The position numbers and the translations under genes were made by a program. The notes under the pieces are model-generated. The model was not told where the DNA came from. It did not search any database and was given only the letters and a program-made list of their open reading frames with translations. Source: Archilochus colubris (Eukaryota; Chordata; Aves; Apodiformes; Trochilidae). Taken from it: a stretch of DNA of 64,000 bases. Below are positions 13,101 to 27,800 of the stretch, in pieces (the stretch's first letter is position 1; each line of letters opens with the position of its first letter). The stretch covers positions 156,320,552 to 156,384,551 of the forward strand of contig CM041083.1 of NCBI GenBank assembly GCA_023079485.1. Reading direction: 5' to 3'.

Positions 13101-14315
13101 TGCATCAGTTTCATGTAATATCAGTCGTCCTTTGGCATGGACACTCTCTGTTCCTGTCTACACCTTTAGAATCATTTTTCAAAGTATATGTAAGATCTGT
13201 AACATGGTAGAGAACAGAAGACTCGTGTCTGAAATCTAATCAATGCAACAAGTTGTGACTGCTTTCTACTCAATACAATAGATTGTAACTTGTTTTGAAA
13301 GCAGTAAACTCTAATCTGCGCATTACATATGATAGAAAAAATTAAACAAGTACAACTAATTATTCATGGACTGGGAAACACTGGACACAGAAATTATTCT
13401 CAAAATTCAACTGGTTTTATACATCATACTGCTTTTTTGTAGAATTAATCAATTGTCATTGCAGTCTTCTGCTGAGAAAAACAGCCACTAACAAGTTCTG
13501 AGGCAAAATACAGATTAAGAAGATCCTGAAAATACTTAAAATCTAAATGTGCCTTAAGCAGAAACAACCCACTATCCTGCATTTAAAATGAAAATATATT
13601 TCTCCTTTGTGAATAGTTAGCTAAAGCCAAGAACACATCTGTTCTGAGGATTCTACCTTTTTTTTGTGCTTAGCATTCCTGAGAACAGAACTTTTCTAAG
13701 GAACTAATTTACAAATTTATATCTCCAAAGAACTTTGTATTATTTTTTAGAAATTCTGCACATACATTGCTTATCATTGAGTTCAATAAGACACAACAAT
13801 ATGTCATGAAATGATAATCTAAAAAAGAGGCATTAGCAAGACTATATGTTATGGGAGTGACAGAAGAATGCAGCTATATATTTCGATGAACAGTGAGTGT
13901 TCAGTGACCCAAGACAGAGAAAATTATAAATGATTCATAACTTTGAGAAATTCTGTAGTTTGGGTAATTTAAGACATAGAGTTCTATCTAATTAAAAGTA
14001 AGTGCAGTATCTACTCTGGTCTTAGCTCTTTTATTGGGTCCTGGCTTCAATAAAATTATTTTCACGTGATCCACATAGCTATTTTAAGGGCCTCTGTATA
14101 GTCTATTGGTTGATTTATTATTATCTGATTTGCACATTGAAAATGATTACCCTCAGGAGAATTAGAATGGGATGTGATTCAGATGTAAATAAATAACAGA
14201 AGACATCTGAGATCTCAGCACAGTTTGCTTCTTTTCATAGAGCTTTCCAGATATCTGAACTTGCCAGAAAATCTTTTCCAAACCTGAAGGCATAACTCTA
14301 CAAGTTCTACACCAC

Positions 14316-14342
14316 TTTTTTTTTTTTTTTTTTTTTTTTTTT
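14316..14342. repeat. T27 homopolymer
   Basis: Uninterrupted run of 27 T. Read on the minus strand it is an A27 run, but the sequence upstream of it on that strand has no AATAAA signal close by and no SINE or retrocopy body was recognised. Confidence 0.95.
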
Positions 14343-17300
14343 ATACAGATACATTATTTCTATAATGAGCAGCTGCTTCTGATTTCAGGAGCATGGCTGT
14401 CCTTGTGGTCATTCTTGTTGTAAAGGCAGGGTAGATAAATACTCCTAATACTCTCACTTGATACCTGAAAGAAACTTCCTATTATTTGGTCTATGTATAG
14501 AAATACCCTGGTTCTGTAAATATGTGCACACACATGTAAATTTATCTAAAAGCTTTAAAGACTTTCAAAGCTAAACACACAGAAAAAATCTCATACACTT
14601 GGCACTCTGAGAGAAATCAAAAGTCTATATTCAAGCATGTTACAGAAGAAAACTTGCAAGTGTTAGCTAGGGAACTGCAGAAAGAAACCTGAAATCCTAA
14701 CCTTCTGTAGAAATTAGGAATATAAATGGAACAATCAGGGGCTCTTCTGGACATCAAGAGTTAATAACTATGTCCTGGAGAAGGTTACAACAAATGTATC
14801 CTTGGCAAAAAAACATATCAAAAACAAAACCAAAAAGCATGTAGTATTTGTGGGTATGGTTTATACAAATGATTGGCAGTCTAAACTAAATTGCTGCAAC
14901 ACAGTTTGAGAGACTGGAATTCCAGTTGAGGAATTTTTAAATTTCTCAAGACTGACAACAAGAGCATATTTGATTGTGTCATCCATGATCCAGTGTTTAC
15001 TTAGATGCTGGTGTACATTTTTTTAATTCTCATTTGATTTAAAGGATTTTTCCACAGCTTTGCAGTTTCAGCCCTGGTGATGACAAAGGAAATCTATCCT
15101 ATATTCAGTGAAAATAACCAGAATAGCTTAATTCAATTCTAATTGAATGAAGTATACACTAATTCAATTCAATTATTTGGATGTCTCCTTCATAATAATG
15201 AGCACAGTGGGACTGTACTTTAACATTAAGCATGGCCAGGCGTATATAGGGTTTTTTTTCAATTTCATATTCTCTTTTTGGAGGGGAGATTTTCAAAACT
15301 ATGATGAAAATTTTTATTTCTTTTACACAACAACATTATGTCTGTACAAAAACTCTGAAGTCTTTTAAATTTTAGAGGAAATTTCTGTCTTTTCAGAGTA
15401 GGATTATAAATTCTTTTGCTAAATAATCTATTTCTTCATGTTTAAATCCTCAAATATTTACTTTTCTTGACATTAGTACATACAGATGCCCAGCTACAGT
15501 GTGCGTTTGCACTGTACATTACAGAAATTTATTTTTGGTAAGTAATTAATATCATGTTAAAAACATTTTTAAAAGGAGTAGAATTTCATTATGTTATTAG
15601 TTTTTTACAAGACGAAATCAAGCAAAACATCCCTGTTGAATATTTGTGTTTCTAGGGAATATTATTAGCGGTGTGTTTAATTTTTACTTTTTAACAGGTG
15701 GATGCACCTATGATCTCTTCTTCTGTTTCTTGTTGGTTAAGGTAAAGAACCATCAGTTTTGGTGTCAAGGCAGCAAGGTCAACATTACATTCTCACTTCC
15801 ATTAACTTTATTTGCACAGCTTCATACCTACTAAGTATATGAGGCTGTGAGCTGTTAATTTTGGTTTGATTAATTTTATAATAGAATAGATACATTCTGC
15901 TAAGCTGTCCTTGTCCTTAAATTTTTCACATCACAGCTCATTTCTCTGCAGTTCAGATCCCGTGTACTTCTCCTGTGTTACGTATGAAATTCTTGTCCCA
16001 GTATCAAGAAAGAGAGCACCCATTCAGGAGCTACCAGGAAACGGGACATGGCTTAACATCACGCAGTTGTAATAAACTACAAAAACACTTACCATGTTGA
16101 TATAATTTTAATTGTTGTTACCTATTTACTGGAGATGAGGTGTAGAATTTACAACCATGAACCACTTACTAAAGGGCTAATTTTTTACTGACATGGTAAG
16201 AATGTCTTAGGTAAGAGACAGAAAGAGTGAATATACAGATGCGATTGTCATCACAAAAAAAACCAAAAACCCCGTTGCTTAGCAAATTGATAAACATATC
16301 AATGAAATTAATATAAGACAAGAAAACCTGAGCAAAAAGAAGAGGAGTAAGGAAATTATGATCTGGGACAGGTAGAAGATGATAAGTTAGAAAGATGGTC
16401 CTGGAGTTTAAAGAAGGATAAGTTAAAGGTTTTATGTATCATGAAAAAAAACCAATACATATTAGGAAGACCTACATTTTGTGGTCTGTAGGGTATGTTT
16501 TATCTAAGAAAGGTTATTTTGGTGGTCTGAAATATTTTTGTAAATGGAGTGGCTTCGGCCTTAGAGACTTCACAACTCACCTGCAAAACATTTGTTCTAG
16601 GGGCTGGATACCATGACTTCCAATTAACAATCTGACTTGAGCAGAGGAGAGAACTGAACCATCATTTGCCACTGACAATGGGTCTAGGCAAGAGGCTTTC
16701 AGACATGAGGGAGCAGGTAACTTCTTCATCTCCCTGCCCTTTTCTAGACCTACTTTTGAAAGCACTATTGGCTCTATTACTAGAATTACCAATGTGAGAA
16801 TCTCACTGGAAGCACAGGGATGGTTCAGAGTGTTTGCAGACTATGCCAAGAGTTGAGAAGCTATGAATACCGTCACTAGAAGAAATGTAGTTTCTAGTGG
16901 AATATAGACTAAGATGTTAACAATTAGCCCTGTCAGCATTTGAGACTCCAATTCTTTAGCTGTTCAAGAGTAATATTAACACAGGCAGAGATCTGAGTAG
17001 GTGCAGCAATGTGCCTACATAGCTCACTGAATATTCACACTCTGCATTTTCCTGCCTTTCAACACAGCTTTCACTAAGTGAAAATTCACTAAATTTTTAC
17101 ATTTCACAATTTTTTTTGCACCAAGAGAAAAAATAAATTTATAAAAAAATAGAATCTTTCCATACAACTTATGCCATTTAAACTCTGAACTTCTAAAACT
17201 CATTACAAAATGAGTTGCATTAAATGCATGCCTGTCTATGGGCAATAAAATGCAGGACTGGGTTATGATATACAGTTGACACATATCATACGAATTTTTT

Positions 17301-19851
17301 TTTCACTATTTAAAGAACTTAGAGTTTTTGTGTGTTTTAATGGGGAAAAAGTGTCCAGAAATCTTAAATAATACTGCTCTAGAAGAATTTGGACACTTCA
17401 GTCAGCTATAAAATTTATAATGTTTTATTTGTCATTATAACCGTATACTCTCCATCCTTCTAATTTAAAAACACCTAGCCAGTAGAATATTAAACATGTT
17501 GATTCTTTTATAGCATGATATGTATCACTAAATTTTAAAAATGGTGTATTTAGCAGATAGTGTCAATGTATTAGGATATTGTCAGAGAATAAATATCCCC
17601 TGCTATTACAAAAACACCAGATCTCCTGCAGTGATCCCAGATACATAAGACAAGATTATTTTATTTTCAGAAGAGAGGCATAACACTTTTAACAATGTTA
17701 CAGTACATTACTTTATTGAATTGTATTTAAACTATTTATGATCTGTTGTATTTAGGAAATTGTGGGGTAAGATACTATTCTTTGAGTTCAAGGACAAAAA
17801 ATCTTACTATCTGGATGAAATAACAAATCTATTTGAACTGTTGCTCTCTCTCACTAGGCTGGTGATGAAACATGAAATTAGCTGGGTGTATAGCAGAAAA
17901 GATGTGTGGAAAAGTGAGGCAATTGAGTCAGATTGTTCCTAAAGATAATAGCTAAGCAACAATAATAATAAACCCAAATGCCAGTACATTCTTATCTTTA
18001 CAACAAATGAATAGTCACAGCTAATTCAGTGGATTTCCTTCCATGCCCGAAGCACTCAAACACAACGATGTGCAAACTTTTACAAACAAGTGCCCATGTA
18101 CTTCACTCTCTTTTCACTGTTCAATAATCTTATCCTTGATATCACATAATTTATGTAAACTGCACAGCACTGGCAATTGCATTTCCATATCATCTCAGAA
18201 GTTTTATTACTGAAGGAAGAGTGGCTGCATCAATACAATAAGATGTCAATAAGCCCACGCCCTGCTGGACAGCTCCAAATTAATCATATAGCTCATTACA
18301 AAAACAGCATTTCCTTTCTTTTCCAGCTGACAGTGATTACAGTCAGCCATGGAAAAATTTCTCCAGATGAGGTGCCTGAAGGAAAGTACTAATCTGACTT
18401 TTCTGAAAGAGTAGTGCTTTCCTTTCCCAGAGGCTACAAAACACCATAAAAGAATGTTCTCCTTGGCTTCCCCCCATTTTTCCCCCTCAACATATGCTTC
18501 TCCATTTATTGAACAGCTTCAGAGCCTCAACTACAGAATTTAACTCCTGCATATCTGAGGTGAAGGGGGTTCAACCTGATTAGCTTGACTTCCCTTCAAA
18601 TCTTTTGTTGCTTTCCATCTTACATTGAAAAGGAAAAGAAAGGACAGAAGCAAAGAGGGGGGAAGCACAAAAGCAGATGTGAATGGATAATCTACTTCAA
18701 AATTGCCCATTTTCTAAGGTACTTAACCCATGAAGTGGCACAGAATAAGACAAGAAGGAAGACTTTTCAGCAGGGATAACCTACAATGTAGTTAATGAAG
18801 GCCAAGAGGTTGCACTGAGCTTACTGGTGGTCCTTTAGTTATGAGTGACAGAAAAATGAGATAAATGCTTAAGATAAATCTATAAAAAACTCATGTGTGT
18901 TCTTTTCAAGAGCCACTATACTCTTTCTTGCCCGTAACAGGGAGAGGGAAAAAATCCAAATAAAATACAAACCAACAAGCCCATGGGAGAATATGGGTAC
19001 TCCTAAAACATAAATCCCAGTTTACTCTAGGAAAGGAGGGGGCTAGACACCTGTGTGGCATGTAGTACTTTGACCTTTTGAGAGCATTCTCTGACTTGAG
19101 GTTCATAAGTAAGGAAAGAGATGGAGATGAAAGAGTGTGGTACTTTTGCCACTGGATTCAGTGGTATTTGCTGTTTTCACAAAGGACTTGGAGAGATTCC
19201 TCAGAAGCAGTATAACCTTAGGCTTCACTAGGTGACATAACAAGAAATTCAGCAAAAGAGAGACTTAAACTAGTGCAGTCAGATACAAGGGCAGCCTACA
19301 TATAAGATCAGGCCTCTTGCTCACCTGATAAATAGTCATTGATCTCTTTAGGGATACAAAGTTGTATGCTTAATAAGGAGGCAAATCTCCATCCCTGATG
19401 ATACTCCTTTTCTAGGCTTTACCATATAAAGAAATTTTCTTACAAATTAGTGATTGTTCTCAGAAAAGAAAGGTATAATTGAAAAAAATTTTTTTTTTTT
19501 TTTTAGTCCGAGGTTTTTAATGGATCATCTTATTTCTTCTGTTTGGTATCTAAACCTCTGTTTTGATTCCTACAACAAACTACAAGAACAATCTTATTCT
19601 ATATCAGTATTTGATAAACAAAGCAATGCAACAGAGATATGCCTCAAAACTAGCAAAAAAAAAATTATAAACATCTGCTCTAAATCCCAGAATGAAGCAT
19701 GTTTCCTTGGGGACATTTGAGTTTTCATTTCCTGATATATCATCTTTCATGTCTCAGGCTTCTTATGGGAAATCCTGGAGCCATTATTCTGGATAAGAAT
19801 ACATACATTTAAGAACTCCAAAGCAATTGGAAAAGACAAAACATTAAAAAG

Positions 19852-19925
19852 TAAAAAAAAACCCCAAACCCTGAGCAAATAAACAAACAAAACAACAAAA
19901 AAAAGCAAAACAAACAAAACCAACA
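19852..19925. repeat. A/C-rich low-complexity stretch
   Basis: Runs of A interrupted by C and CAAA/CAAAA units, ending near ACCAACAATCC. Simple low-complexity DNA that produces a spurious minus-strand frame rich in Phe and Cys. Confidence 0.8.
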
Positions 19926-21701
19926 ATCCTGATTAAAGTGTATATACAGACCATGTGATCACAGATAGATGAAACGTGGTTAAGAAGACTAGATTTCATT
20001 ATTTTTTCCCCAAATATGTGTAAGAAATCTTCAGTTTGGAGGATTTGGGTCAGCCGAATATTTGATTTGAACACAATCTTCGAATTGAAGAGAATTATTG
20101 TTGTATTTGAATGAATTTAAAATCAGTGTATTATAAAGGATCAGAAAGGACTAAGAACATACCTCCTGATAAGCAAATAATGTGGAAGTATCAAAGAATT
20201 AACTTTGGGATGGTGGGCAAAACTGTTTAGAAAAACTATTTTGTAGCTTTTCCTAAGTAACTGACTGTGACACTGTGATCTTTAGTTATATGGTTGAAAC
20301 CATCTTTCCTTGTCTTAAGGAAAATTAAGACTGGAAAGAAATGAGAGTAAAGGTACTGGCTAGAGATTTCACAGTGAAGCAAGTAAGAGCAGATATGAAT
20401 ATTCGGATTACTCAGGAAGGTTTGACCTGAAAGTATATGTCCTAGTTAAAGTCAGCTCAATGATTCATCATGTGGACAATTAACCCTTTTGCAAATCAGA
20501 ATTGTTTTGTAAGATGCAAACAGATGCCAGTGTGCAATGAATCCTGTTCAAAATATGCATAAAGCTGTCAGACAGTGGGCAATTGCTATTGATTTCACTG
20601 TAGCTGAAATGTGCTGAGCATTTTTTTTTCTCACATATAATGATGACATGCTAAATAAGTTTTTATATACATCTTTTTGTTTCACAGCATTTCCTTCCTA
20701 AGACACTAAATTACATAAAGGATTTATAATAAAAATGTGAGTCAAACTTAGTACATATGAGAAGTGGGGGTGAATGTCAGCCTCTTGATTTAGGTAAGCT
20801 TGAAATGACATCACTTGGAAGAGCTTGGCAAAATTTGTCCAAATCCATAACAATGAGATTACATTGGTTATTATGTTGTGTTTCAGTATAGGATCTTGAA
20901 CTGTTTTCTACCCTAAAAATGAGGGTCTGCTTCTTTGTATAATGCCATGAGGTGGTTTTTTTCTGGTACAATGACTTACATTTTTCTAGATTAATATTAA
21001 ATATAAAATTAGTTACAAGACTCTCCACAAACAGAATCTAAATGCTTATTTTTGCAAGTCAGCATGCTTACAGATTTCTAATCTGTGGGTGAATTCCATG
21101 GTGTTGATCCTAAAAAAATAACTATAAATCAAAGAATTAGACAAATCTTATGAAAAAAAAAAAGCCATCTGGAAATAGAGATTTATTTATGACTGTACTT
21201 CAAGAATATTGGCAGTTGTACATTTTTGTGTCCTTTATAACAAATTGAAGGATTTGGAAATGTATGTGTTTATTCAAGCTGCTTGCTTAGAATACTGTTA
21301 GAATACTACTTAGGATACCTGGGTTTTTTTTGATGCAGCTGAGATTAGTATAATTAAAATCAGTATAATTAAAAATGTAGCTCTGAAAATATACATCTGT
21401 CTATGTTAGAACCTCCAAGCTACCCTGATTTTCAACTGTGAATTCTGTAAAGGTTTTTTTCCAGCTTCCTTGAACTAGCAGGGTCAAATTCTGCTCAAGA
21501 TGTACATCTGACTCCTTTTGCTGAAATAGGACATATTGTATTTTACAATGATCACCAAAAATCAGCCAAATGATCTATGTATTTTACAAATGCATTTATA
21601 TTGTGTGAAGCTGCTATGGTATTTTTCCAAGGTGTTCCCCTTATTTGTGCCTCTGCTTCTCCCAGTGTTTCAAGCTGAAATTATTCCATAGCTAATTCCA
21701 G

Positions 21702-22080
21702 GTGGAGCTGGGGATGTTCAGCCTGGAGGAGGCTCAGAGGAGACCTCATCACTCTCTACAACTCCCTGAAAGGAGGGTGTAGCCAGGTGGGGGTTGGTCT
21801 CTTTTCCCAGGCAACTCTCAGCAAGACAAGAGGGCACAGTCTTAAGTTGTGCTGGGGGAGGTTTAGGTTGGACATTAAGAAGAATTTCTTTACCAAGATG
21901 ATGATTAGGCATTGGAATGGGCTGCCCTGGGAAGTAGTAGATTCTCCATCCCTAGAGATATTTAAAAAGAGACTGGATGTGGCACTCAATGCCATGGTCT
22001 AGTAACTGCAGAGGGGTTGAAGTTGATGATCTCTGAGGTCCCTTCCAGCCCAGCCAATTCTATGATTCTATGATTCTATA
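21702..22080 (+). mobile_element. CR1 LINE 3' fragment
   Basis: Starts in the [15 protein letters not shown] block of the ORF2 C-terminus (about 21708-21740), continues through [10 protein letters not shown] and the [20 protein letters not shown] module (about 21850-21970), reaches a stop at about 22001, and ends with GGTCCCTTCCAGCCCAGCC plus two full ATTCTATG octamers. The 3' end is well preserved, so it is younger than the copies at 9.7 and 29.2 kb. Its 3' UTR is close to that of the minus-strand copy at 58.3 kb, so both probably belong to one CR1 subfamily. Confidence 0.95.
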
Positions 22081-24199
22081 TCATTATTAAGTAACGGTTC
22101 TTAAGTAGGACAGCAGGAAAGGCTCAGATTAACTTCAGCAGGTCAGTAGTGGGGGGTAAAAGGCAACAAACTATTAGAAGTCATAGATTTCTATTTATTT
22201 TTACCCTTCCAGAATAAGTTCTAATACTTTGATATATCAAAAGATGGTAAAAGCAAAATTACATATATATGCTGTTCAACACGATTTATCATCCTAGTAT
22301 GTTACAGTATATTATGAAGGTATAGAGTAATACACTTCAGAACCTAAACCAAAATGTTTTTCTGAAGTTCAGAAGAGAAGAATTTAATTAAAAAAACATA
22401 TATATATATTGTTAAACAAGACAATAACAACTTGGTACACTGGAATGATACAACTCCATGTGAAGAGTCTCTTCTCCATTTTCTGGGACTCAATGCCCTT
22501 CTGTCTAAAATGGCTATGTCACTATTCATCTGGGGAGAAAGAACTAGGCAAAATTATCTAATTTTCTCTTGTCTTGTATTCTCTGAATCTATACCTTGCT
22601 GTGACAGTTTCAGAGAAATTGAAGTGCAGAAAGGCCAACTGTTTGAGACATGAGGAATATAAGGAACAGAAGAGCTTGGTTAACTAATGTCATTGGGGAG
22701 ACATTTATTTCCACCTGGCTAAGGTTATTGCATCCTTCAGAGTAATTTGATACAAGTGGTTCCAGACACTTCAGAGAATTGCAGAGGATTTTGAGTCAGT
22801 AACACCAGTCCCTGTATCAGGGCTGGAGCTAAGAACAAAACATTTTTCCTTTCCTTTGCTTCAAAAAGAAAACAGGAACACTAAATACCAAGTGTTCTCT
22901 TTTTACCATACTAAAGCATGTATATGAAACTCTTTGAAGAGCCTCAGGAGTTTGAAGAGAATGACTTTTAAAATAAAGGAGGTATAGGACAGGTTTGGGA
23001 AACTGGGAAAAACTGTCAGATAACTCCTAATAGTAGAAGATGAGAAAAATCCAGATATGTAGCATTTTGTTTACTGGATTTATTTTACCAGGAGAAGACA
23101 ACTGGAGTTATAAATTTAGATAGGGCAAACAAAAAAAACACTAGACCAAATCCCTAATTTCCATGCAAAATACTTTGAGAAATGTAAGTAATTATCCATA
23201 ATGGTGTAATGTAGTTGCATTGGTCTAGTTTAACACAAAGCACACCCCAAATATTGGTCATTACCCCAGACATACTTTTGTTCCTGTAGTGTTCAGTGGT
23301 CTTTCAATGGAGATCTTTGTGCTTGCAAGTGATACTGAATCTTTAGACTCTTGAGAGTCTATTGGAACTTATTATCTGCTAAGACATCAGGAACAGGTAT
23401 CTTCTGGCAGTGAGTTTCACTTAGTCCCTTGAAACTGCACATGAAGTTCTAGTAAAAGAGTTATATGAGAGACTGAAATAAAGCTGTAATTTAACAACTG
23501 AAAATCAATCATGTCCATAACCATGGACAATATATACAGATGAAAATCCATAGAAACCATAAAAAACTAATTTTTCAACCAATAAATTGTTTGAACTTTG
23601 AGCTCTTTACTGCTTATTTTTTGCAATAAAAGTACTTTTCATACGTCTCAGAAAGTATGAGGAAGGTGAACAAGAGCTGCTCCCCAAAGAAGAGTCTTTT
23701 TAGCATGTACATATAAATGGAGATCAAAAATAGGCATAAGGACAATAAAAAATAGGTAATGTTCTCTCATCTTTTTTTCTTGCTTGTTTCAAACTGTTCT
23801 GAGAGATTTAATTTCAGAACAGGAAAAGATTCACTTCGGACTAAATGAATCCCTTTTGGCATTTGAATTCAGCAGTTTAAGCACTTCCTATAATTAAGTC
23901 CAAAGAAATACTTATTTTAGGCTTAAATATATCCCCTTGGAGCTGTCAATGAATGCTAACTTCTCTGGGCTCCAGTGAGACATAGGGGTCTAGGGATTTC
24001 CCTTAAGTGCCTCATTACCCATTAGCTTGCAAAACACATTTATTTTCAATACCTGTAATATGATATTGAGTTATAAGAGAGTGAAAAAATCAGTTGAGAA
24101 TCCAGCAGAAATGTCCCCTTATGAAATTTAATATGAAACTAACTTCAGTCCCTTGGTTTGTTTTTTGTTGGTTTTTGTTTTTTTTTTTTTCCCTGATGG

Positions 24200-24690
24200 A
24201 GTGCAAGTTAACATGAAACACCATACAGGAAGCTTTTTTCTTTCTGCTTTTTTAGGCGCCCCATCCCCACCCCCATCCTTGAAAACAATGTACAAAAAAA
24301 GGGACGACTCTGCTGCTTGCAAGAGGTGTCTAATTACTAGCTGGAAACTCCATTCATCACCCAGGTGTTAGAAAACAGCCCTCTAATAGCAGAGCCATTG
24401 CACTTCAGTGAACTTGCCTTGCAGGGGATTGGACTGTTCAAGGCCAAGCCCAGGGAAACCTGTGCACAGCCATGTGGGGGAGGTCTACAGCTTTGTTTAT
24501 AACAGTCCTCCCTTGACTCCCCTTCTTCCTCCACTATCCCCACAGAGGTTTAAGAAAAAAAAAATAAATATTTGCAGGAAGAAGCAAATCCTGACGCCTT
24601 CAACCACCTGTCCAGCAATTCTTTTGGCATAGGATGTCATTGTTGTTGGAGCTCCTCAGCAAAAGTAAATAAAGTATGTGTGCATGAGCA
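24200..24690. other. Candidate conserved or regulatory island
   Basis: This stretch is richer in G+C and more varied in sequence than the flanking kilobases and carries no recognised repeat. It contains CTAATTAC (homeodomain-type, about 24330), CAGGTG and CACCTG E-boxes, and several CAAAG/ACAAT-type SOX/TCF-like sites. Frames through it are short and their products unrecognised. A non-coding regulatory role is inference from composition only; an exon of a lncRNA is an alternative. Confidence 0.25.
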
Positions 24691-24777
24691 GCTGTCAGGC
24701 ATTTAGGAAGAAAAGTAACAGAAGAAAAAAAAAGTATCCAAAAAACAATTCAGATTGCTGTATCCAAATGTAATAAT

Positions 24778-24840
24778 CAATAATTAATTATTAATTATTA
24801 ATTAATTAGAAGTAATAACTAATAATTAACAAAAGTTAAA
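24778..24840. repeat. TTAATTA-rich simple repeat
   Basis: Irregular repetition of TAATTAAT/TTAATTATT units, partly palindromic. AT-only low-complexity sequence with many overlapping homeodomain-core TAATTA matches. Confidence 0.8.
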
Positions 24841-27800
24841 GTAATAATTATTTTAAAACTCTAAAAGAAAGTTTTTAAAAAAGCTTGAACAAATAAAAGA
24901 AATAGCTGCCTAAAGCAACACTAAAAATCACAAATTATTTACATTCTCACTCCTAAACATCAAATCTGGTTTGGTTTTTTTTGTTTGTTTGTTTTTATTT
25001 TTCGTTTTTAATTTTTTCTTATTTATCCAGAACTGGAGCATGGTGGGATAAGCAGGCACAACATCTTGTTCACTTAAGTACTTGAACAATCTGTGCATAA
25101 CAGTCATATAAACCTTCTTGGTTTTCTTCCTGATATTTCAGTTCAATCTTATAGCACTGCTTTGAGAACTGACAAGTAGAATTCTTTCACCCAACTCTCC
25201 AGAGTTTCAACCATCCTAGAGTTTAATATTAGCCAGATTTCAACAGTCTACAAAGTCCACAATGGGTATGCCAAGAGACCTGTTCCTGTTGGTGCAAAAT
25301 ACACTGGGTGTAACTAAAATCAAGTTCCCGGTCAGATCAGGAATGCACTTTTAAAACTAAGTCTCTTGACTGTTGTGGAGTCAGTCCCTTCACAATATAG
25401 TCTCAAAGACTGCTAAATTGAACTAGCAGTAAATAAATTCTATTCTTTGGTTTAGCCGATATTAAAAAGGAAGATGTGCTCAAGAACCAAACTTAATTTT
25501 TCATAACTGTTAATGGAGGGTCAGCCCATGGGACCAAACTAGAGTTTGTGATGTCCTGAAATACATAGAGTGCTGATATACCAGGTCCTCAGCACCAGCT
25601 GATTCCCTCTGCAGACTGTGCCACACTACTTCCTAATGCTGACAGAGTGTGAGCATCTCCTGAGCAACTGATACTCCTGAAAACAACTTTCCCTAGCTGG
25701 TCTTCCTAGCCCTTGTCCATCTCTGAAGTGACAGATTTTTTTATATCAGTTCCTTATGTCCAGTTCAGTTAGTATCGAATAGGAAACTAAGTATCACAAA
25801 GCAATTCCCTCTTCCACAAATGGGTAGGAAAACATTCCTAATTCCAAAAAGAAAGGGTAGAAAAACAGTGGAGGTCTGTATGTTGAAGTAATCTCAAGTC
25901 TGGCACTTCTTGTGTAGGATGCATTCACTTCATGTTATGAGGACATTCTACAGAAGGAGATTCTGTAGGAATCACAGGAAGTGATTCATGCAATTGCTCC
26001 TAAAAATCTTACCTTAGGAGCAGGTATCCCTAAATGTATATAAACATCTCTTTTCACATAAAAATATATTAAGAAATTATAGATTGCACATTTATAAATA
26101 TATATGAATAGTATATTAATATATACTGAGTTGAATAACAATTATAATGCTCCTCATCAACATAGATCTCTATCCAGACTATTACATACATAAAAAGACA
26201 CAATGTCTTTTGCTTGTTCTGTAACCTGGGGTGGAGATGTGCAACTCCAGTCAACAAACAGTGTAATTTAGTTATTTTTACCTTGCGTTGTTTCTAAGTG
26301 TGCATTACAGACCTACTGTGTCTGTCTGGATGGCAGTACCATGAAATGTATTCATTGTGGCTCTGTCCTATACTGTTGCAACTCATTGGTTTCCAGAATA
26401 AATTTCTACTGCCACTTCAAGCACAGCCTTGAGGAGCAGAGCAGATCTTCATCTACCCATGTGAAAGTTCCCTGAGATTCCATTTCCTGACAGAGTTCTC
26501 ACTACTCTGGGAGACATTGTCTCCCTGAGGTGTCAATGTAAGAGCCCAGAAATGAATAAGACCAAAAAATAATAATTTGTAAAAGTGTGTTCTTCTCTTA
26601 TAGTTATTTTCATTTATTGGAAGTGTCTCTAATCTATAGAAAAGCTTTTAGTTATTCAAACTGAATCACTGAAGGAAATAAAGAACTGGTCCTGCTTTTC
26701 AGACTAAGTGTATAAATGAATTATTTTGCATTGCACATTTGGAAGCACACTAATCATTGCTCAGGTCTCACATTTATGAAATTCTTGTCCACATCCAGAA
26801 ACATCCAGGTTTTAATTTCTATCTCTATCTAACAATGTTTGCACCCAGTTGTAGGTTTTACTTGTGTCAATCATTTAAAAAATACAGATCTTCTTCTCTA
26901 AAAGATTTTGATATTCACTTTAAAACTTTCTTATATTCAATTAGATATTTTTGATACTCCTAAGAGAATTATTTTTTAATTCCAATTAGAGAAGCTTTTC
27001 AGAAGCATAATAAAAAGACCACCCTCTTCTAAAGGAGCAAATTGGTTGATAAGCTCACGTTTTTCTTATTTTCCTAGTAACTACAATGTACATTTCAATT
27101 TGCTGATACTACGTGTGTTTTCTTTTCACCAGTTCTCCCAGACTTCCACTTCCTCTGCAATGAGAGCCCTTTCCAACTACACTATCTCCAAACTTCCATG
27201 TTGACAGAGAATCATTCTTCCAGTTCTCTTGAAGGATAATATTCCTTTGAATCATCTGCTGAGGAGATACACTATTATATATTTTATTCCTTTTTCTTTT
27301 TCCTTTCTCCATAGAAGAATAAAATGTCTGTACCTTGATGAATGAGTAGCTACTTCTCTCATATTTTCATCCATATCCTTTGCATTCTGTGCATTTCAGA
27401 AGAGGAGAATGAATGAAGCTTGATGAAGATCCCTCATTTGTTTACAGAATCTTCACATGCAAATCCTTCCTTACCACTGATTAGCCAGTTGACCTTCAGT
27501 CTACTTTCTCTAATTCTGCTATTCAGTGGATGATAAGCTGTCACAAGGTTAAGATACATGGTGTTTTTAAACATTATTTATTGAATCAAAGATGTAGTTC
27601 TGTTGCTTTCCAGAGAGCAGCTTGTAAAATGAGTGCAAACATCAGAATCAAGCTGCAGAAGAATTAATGTATCAATTAAGGATAAATATTTCAGACCTAA
27701 AATCTCTCAGTGGGGTTTCAATATAGTTCCATTATGACCAACTTTATGCAGCACCTTCCCTTTGGAAAGCAGACAAGTGCATTCTATTACTGAAACAACT

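Larger units (their letters stand above)
10143..21701. other. AT-rich single-copy DNA, no gene seen
   Basis: About 11.5 kb with only short frames, none with a recognisable domain or good splice context. It contains a T27 tract (14316-14342), a shorter T tract at about 19488-19504 and an A/C-rich low-complexity stretch (19852-19925). The part 18175-18400 holds E-box and AATTAATCA-like motifs but shows no strong sign of function. Confidence 0.6.

Noticed and set aside
13240..13320. Apparent inverted repeat involving ACAAGTT and ACTGCTTTC
   Set aside because: The matching pieces occur in the wrong order to form one continuous stem, so no hairpin is supported.
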